DNA of 7,411 nt from an uncultured Clostridia bacterium (lineage in GTDB: Bacteria > Bacillota > Clostridia > Lachnospirales > CAG-274). Positions 5,899-7,411 of this stretch are shown here, piece after piece (within the stretch, counting starts at the first letter, position 1; each line of letters starts with the position of its first letter). The stretch is from positions 1 to 7,411 of the forward strand of contig CANRCU010000111.1 of assembly GCA_947629215.1 (NCBI GenBank). Reading direction: 5' to 3'. Below the pieces are notes generated by a model, which made no database searches, had not been told where the DNA came from, and saw only the letters and a list, made by a program, of their open reading frames with translations. Made by a program: the position numbers and the translations under genes.

Positions 5899-6258
5899 TC
5901 AGTACCCGTATTCGATATTCGCATCCTCGGTCATGGTCTTAACATCATGACAATGCTTACAAAGTGCCTGCCAGTTCGTTCTGTCCCAAAACAGGGATTG
6001 ATTCCCACGATGCGGAATGATATGGTCAACAACAGTCGCTTTGACATATCTCCCTTCGGCTTTGCATCTCTCACACAACGGGTTGCTGTCAAGAAACCTT
6101 TTCCGTTCTTTCTGCCATCGTCTGTCATACCCGCGCTTTGCCGCGCTCCGTATCTCTTCGGGGTGCAGGGCTTTGTGTTCCTCACAGTATCTTTCCTTGT
6201 ATGGTATCAGCTTCGGACAGCCGGGATGCTTACACGGTATGTCTGGTCTGCTTGGCAT
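5899..6258 (-). CDS. HNH endonuclease (phage packaging-associated)
   Basis: 119 residues. An N-terminal zinc-ribbon-like part has C9, C14, C25 and H28 (PCKHPGC, YCEEH). The HNH domain has a Cys pair in PLCERC (C62, C65), the catalytic VVDHIIPHRG (D78-H79, H83), the Asn in RTNWQALC (N95) and CKHCH with C100, C103 and H104. Proteins of this type, next to terminase genes, cooperate with terminase in specific cutting at cos in several siphophages (family knowledge). The ATG follows directly after the TGA of the SLOG gene with no gap, and an AAGGTGA-like ribosome binding site lies inside that gene's end. All key residues are present. A homing or defence function is less likely given the place beside a cos-like region and small terminase. 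Confidence 0.92.
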   Translation of the reverse strand: MPSRPDIPCKHPGCPKLIPYKERYCEEHKALHPEEIRSAAKRGYDRRWQKERKRFLDSNPLCERCKAEGRYVKATVVDHIIPHRGNQSLFWDRTNWQALCKHCHDVKTMTEDANIEYGY

Positions 6259-6735
6259 TCAATCACCTTCCGCTATATTTATTATCCGCAAGCCGTTCTG
6301 CCTTGCATAGTTTACTGTGTATGCCGTACCTCCGCTTTGCTTGTTCAGATAACAAACACAGACGCTGCTGTTGTCTGCAAGATGGCAGTTTCTTTTGTGC
6401 ATACAGCCTTTGGTATATTCTTCGGAAACATACACATACTTATCACAATGGCTTTTCAGATATTCGTATTTCTTTTTATCATCATCGTTCCAGCCTTTGG
6501 TCTGGTCTTTGCAGGGATAAACAAGTATCAGTCTGATATGCGGATACACCTTTTTAAGTTCAAGCACCGTAAAGGCTGCAAGGGTGTCAAAACCTCTCGC
6601 TCCGCCGGCACCGAAGTACCTATAGCCTTTGGAAATAAGGTCTGTTAAGGTGTATCTCAAACGCCGCTTTACCTCGTTTATCGCCTTTGCATCAATGTCC
6701 CGATGTCCGCTGAAACAGCAGGTTTTTTCTCTCAT
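6259..6735 (-). CDS. SLOG-family (YpsA/DUF1273-like) nucleotide-binding protein
   Basis: 158 residues with a Rossmann-like pattern. It has an N-terminal CCFSGHR (6-12), then YRYFGAGGARGFDTLAAF (38-55) with the GGxRGFD phosphate-binding signature, LILVYPCKDQTKGW (69-82), GCMHKRNCHLADNSSVCVCYL (110-130) and SGGTAYTVNYA (134-144). This is the SLOG superfamily layout, whose members are thought to bind nucleotide-derived ligands. Its exact function is unknown. It is the first gene after the strong leftward promoter, with a GAGGA ribosome binding site at 6746-6750, and is directly joined to the HNH gene. The length is normal for small stand-alone phage members. The position suggests a regulatory or sensing role early in the operon, but this is inference. 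Confidence 0.85.
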   Translation of the reverse strand: MREKTCCFSGHRDIDAKAINEVKRRLRYTLTDLISKGYRYFGAGGARGFDTLAAFTVLELKKVYPHIRLILVYPCKDQTKGWNDDDKKKYEYLKSHCDKYVYVSEEYTKGCMHKRNCHLADNSSVCVCYLNKQSGGTAYTVNYARQNGLRIINIAEGD

Positions 6736-6775
6736 TCACAATTTATCCTCTCTATTTTAACTCGATATTTATATC

Positions 6776-6804
6776 ATAATATCTAATTATTTTAGATAGG
6801 TCAA
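6776..6804 (-). promoter_or_regulatory. Main leftward promoter of the operon
   Basis: The minus strand reads TTGACC (6804-6799), a 17-bp spacer, then TATTAT (6781-6776). That is five of six consensus matches at both boxes with optimal spacing. Transcription would start near 6769, about 33 nt before the SLOG start. The spacer contains a perfect 7-bp inverted repeat, and the -35 box lies in one arm of a longer one, so a bound repressor would block it. The likely repressor is the divergent XRE-type protein. Confidence 0.8.
6780..6798. promoter_or_regulatory. Inverted repeat in the leftward promoter spacer (operator candidate)
   Basis: TATCTAA (6780-6786), TTATT, TTAGATA (6792-6798) is a perfect 7-bp palindrome filling the spacer between -35 and -10. 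A dimeric regulator bound here would exclude RNA polymerase. Confidence 0.55.
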
Positions 6805-6839
6805 GTTTTATTGATGAATGGTTTAGTTAAAACTCGACC
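6799..6839. promoter_or_regulatory. 12-bp inverted repeat between the divergent promoters (operator candidate)
   Basis: GGTCAAGTTTTA (6799-6810) and TAAAACTCGACC (6828-6839) are inverted copies matching at 11 of 12 positions, with 17 bp between them. The left arm covers the leftward -35 box and the right arm overlaps the proposed rightward -35. A further AACTCGA half-site lies at 6759-6765, near the leftward start point. Together they look like a switch region. Confidence 0.6.
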
Positions 6840-6855
6840 CTGTGTATAGTAGAAT
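6827..6855 (+). promoter_or_regulatory. Probable rightward promoter of the XRE regulator gene
   Basis: TTAAAA (6827-6832), a 17-bp spacer, then TAGAAT (6850-6855). TATAGT (6845-6850) is an alternative -10. The match is weaker than that of the leftward promoter. The start point would lie near 6857-6862, leaving a very short leader in front of the AAAGGAGG site (6863-6870). Confidence 0.5.
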
Positions 6856-6863
6856 TATACACA
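6841..6863. promoter_or_regulatory. 8-bp palindrome over the regulator's -10 box (autoregulatory operator candidate)
   Basis: TGTGTATA (6841-6848) and TATACACA (6856-6863) are perfect inverted copies separated by GTAGAAT, which holds the proposed -10 box. The site lies just upstream of the XRE gene's ribosome binding site, fitting autorepression. Its sequence differs from the 12-bp repeat, so two different proteins may bind the region. Confidence 0.6.
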
Positions 6864-6879
6864 AAGGAGGCTGAATTTT

Positions 6880-7188
6880 ATGTCGAAAGAAGAATTCATC
6901 GAAAGATTAACTAAGCTGCGAATGAATAAAGGTGTTTCCGCAAGGGATATGAGTCTTTCCATAGGTCAAAGCGCAGGCTACATCAACAACATAGAAAACG
7001 GAGTAAACCTGCCGTCAATGACTGTATTTTTCTATATATGTGATTACCTTGAAATGACACCAATGGAGTTCTTTGATGTCGATTCCAAAGATCCGTCAAA
7101 GGCGGCGGAGCTGCTTGCGGCTGTAAAAGGTCTTGACTCGTCACAGCTCGATATGCTTATTAATCTTGCCAAAGGGCTGAAAAAGTAA
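6880..7188 (+). CDS. XRE/Cro-family transcriptional regulator
   Basis: 102 residues. The HTH_3 domain covers about 6-66: FIERLTKLRMNKGVSARDMSLSIGQSAGYINNIENGVNLPSM, with the helix-turn-helix around 21-38, then FFYICDYLEMTPMEFF. The short C-terminal tail (67-102) has a helix, SSQLDMLINLAKGLKK, and is too small for a peptidase domain, so LexA/CI-type self-cleavage is not expected. The ATG has a strong AAAGGAGG site 9 nt upstream. It is the only rightward gene in the window and is divergent from the packaging/modification operon across a region rich in inverted repeats. It probably represses the leftward promoter and its own. It ends in its own terminator. Confidence 0.93.
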   Translation: MSKEEFIERLTKLRMNKGVSARDMSLSIGQSAGYINNIENGVNLPSMTVFFYICDYLEMTPMEFFDVDSKDPSKAAELLAAVKGLDSSQLDMLINLAKGLKK

Positions 7189-7189
7189 T

Positions 7190-7233
7190 AGCCTTGCAGA
7201 TGTAAAGTCCGCAAGGCTGTATTTTCATTTTCG
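7190..7233 (+). terminator. Intrinsic terminator behind the XRE gene
   Basis: AGCCTTGC (7190-7197) and GCAAGGCT (7211-7218) form a perfect 8-bp stem with a 13-nt loop, beginning 2 nt after the stop codon. It is followed by a T-rich GTATTTTCATTTTC tail. On the opposite strand ACTTTTTC follows the stem, so it may also stop leftward transcription entering from the right. Confidence 0.85.
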
Positions 7234-7310
7234 CCAGTATAACAATATCATATTTTGTTTGTGTTTTTTAATGGCTTTTAGTGCCACATAACAATGGCAG
7301 CATATTAAAT

Positions 7311-7379
7311 GGCGTAATTATAAACCTTTTGGCGTAATTAAACTTTTTGGCGTAATTAAAACAATTTGGCAAAATAAAA
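7311..7379. repeat. Iteron-like array of GGCGTAATTA elements
   Basis: Three exact copies of GGCGTAATTA start at 7311, 7331 and 7349, and a decayed copy (GGCAAAATAA) starts at 7368, giving spacings of 20, 18 and 19 bp. Copies 2 to 4 are preceded by T-rich DNA and most are followed by AAAC-like tails. Further TGGC boxes at 7272 and 7295 and an inverted GCCA at 7283 may extend the array. The 223 bp from the XRE stop to the window edge otherwise hold only the terminator and no gene that I can support. Possible roles are recombinase arm-type sites, replication iterons or an operator array for a gene beyond the edge. Confidence 0.65.
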
Positions 7380-7411
7380 TACGCTCATCTGCTGTTATTT
7401 TATCACATACA

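Noticed and set aside
5947..6648. Plus-strand open frame of 233 codons across HNH and SLOG genes
   Set aside because: It is antisense to two well-supported genes with clear motifs, has no ribosome binding site of note and no recognisable domain; its hydrophobic stretches are the complement of coding DNA.
7311..7379. CRISPR array
   Set aside because: The units are only 10 bp with spacings of 18-20 bp and no unique spacers of normal length; no cas gene is present.
1..7411. tRNA, rRNA or insertion sequence
   Set aside because: No cloverleaf-like sequence with a TTCRANYC-type arm, no rRNA segment and no transposase motif was seen on either strand.

Overview
The window looks like the left-facing start of the packaging and modification region of a tailed prophage or prophage-derived element from a low-to-moderate-GC Firmicute, most likely a gut clostridium (Ruminococcus/Oscillospiraceae type). 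This rests on the gene set (P27-type small terminase, HNH, ParB-fused DNA methylase, large C5 methylase, DUF4314, amidoligase), on strong AGGAGG-type ribosome binding sites and on codon use. The host genus is an inference.

Right end (6736-7411): a small XRE/Cro-like regulator reads rightward and ends in a clear intrinsic terminator. It faces a strong leftward promoter across a 144-bp divergent control region that holds three inverted repeats. Beyond its terminator lies an AT-rich stretch with three exact and one decayed copy of a GGCGTAATTA element at 18-20 bp spacing. I see no gene there up to the window edge.

Leftward operon (6735 down to 1): SLOG-family protein; HNH endonuclease (starting directly after the SLOG stop codon); a 277-bp noncoding gap with a cos-like G/C-run region and a well-formed leftward intrinsic terminator; P27-family small terminase; ParB-domain DNA methylase (GTG start); C5 cytosine methylase (starting inside the end of the previous gene); a conserved phage protein often annotated 'virulence-related'; DUF4314; and the first 85 codons of a predicted amidoligase running off the left edge. 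Almost all genes are tightly packed, overlapping or with good ribosome binding sites, as expected for one transcription unit.

How the parts fit: HNH, cos-like DNA and small terminase form the DNA-packaging start. The two methylases probably modify phage DNA against host restriction. The large terminase and portal would be expected to the left of the window. The amidoligase, DUF4314 and 'virulence-related' genes are conserved companions without known function.

Most notable: the C5 methylase keeps its catalytic Pro-Cys-Gln and all flanking motifs but lacks about 14 residues right after them, the segment that forms the mobile catalytic loop in M.HhaI-type enzymes. It is therefore probably inactive or altered, although its frame is open throughout. 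A second notable point is a terminator between HNH and small terminase with a possible competing upstream pairing, which would suit attenuation control of the late operon.
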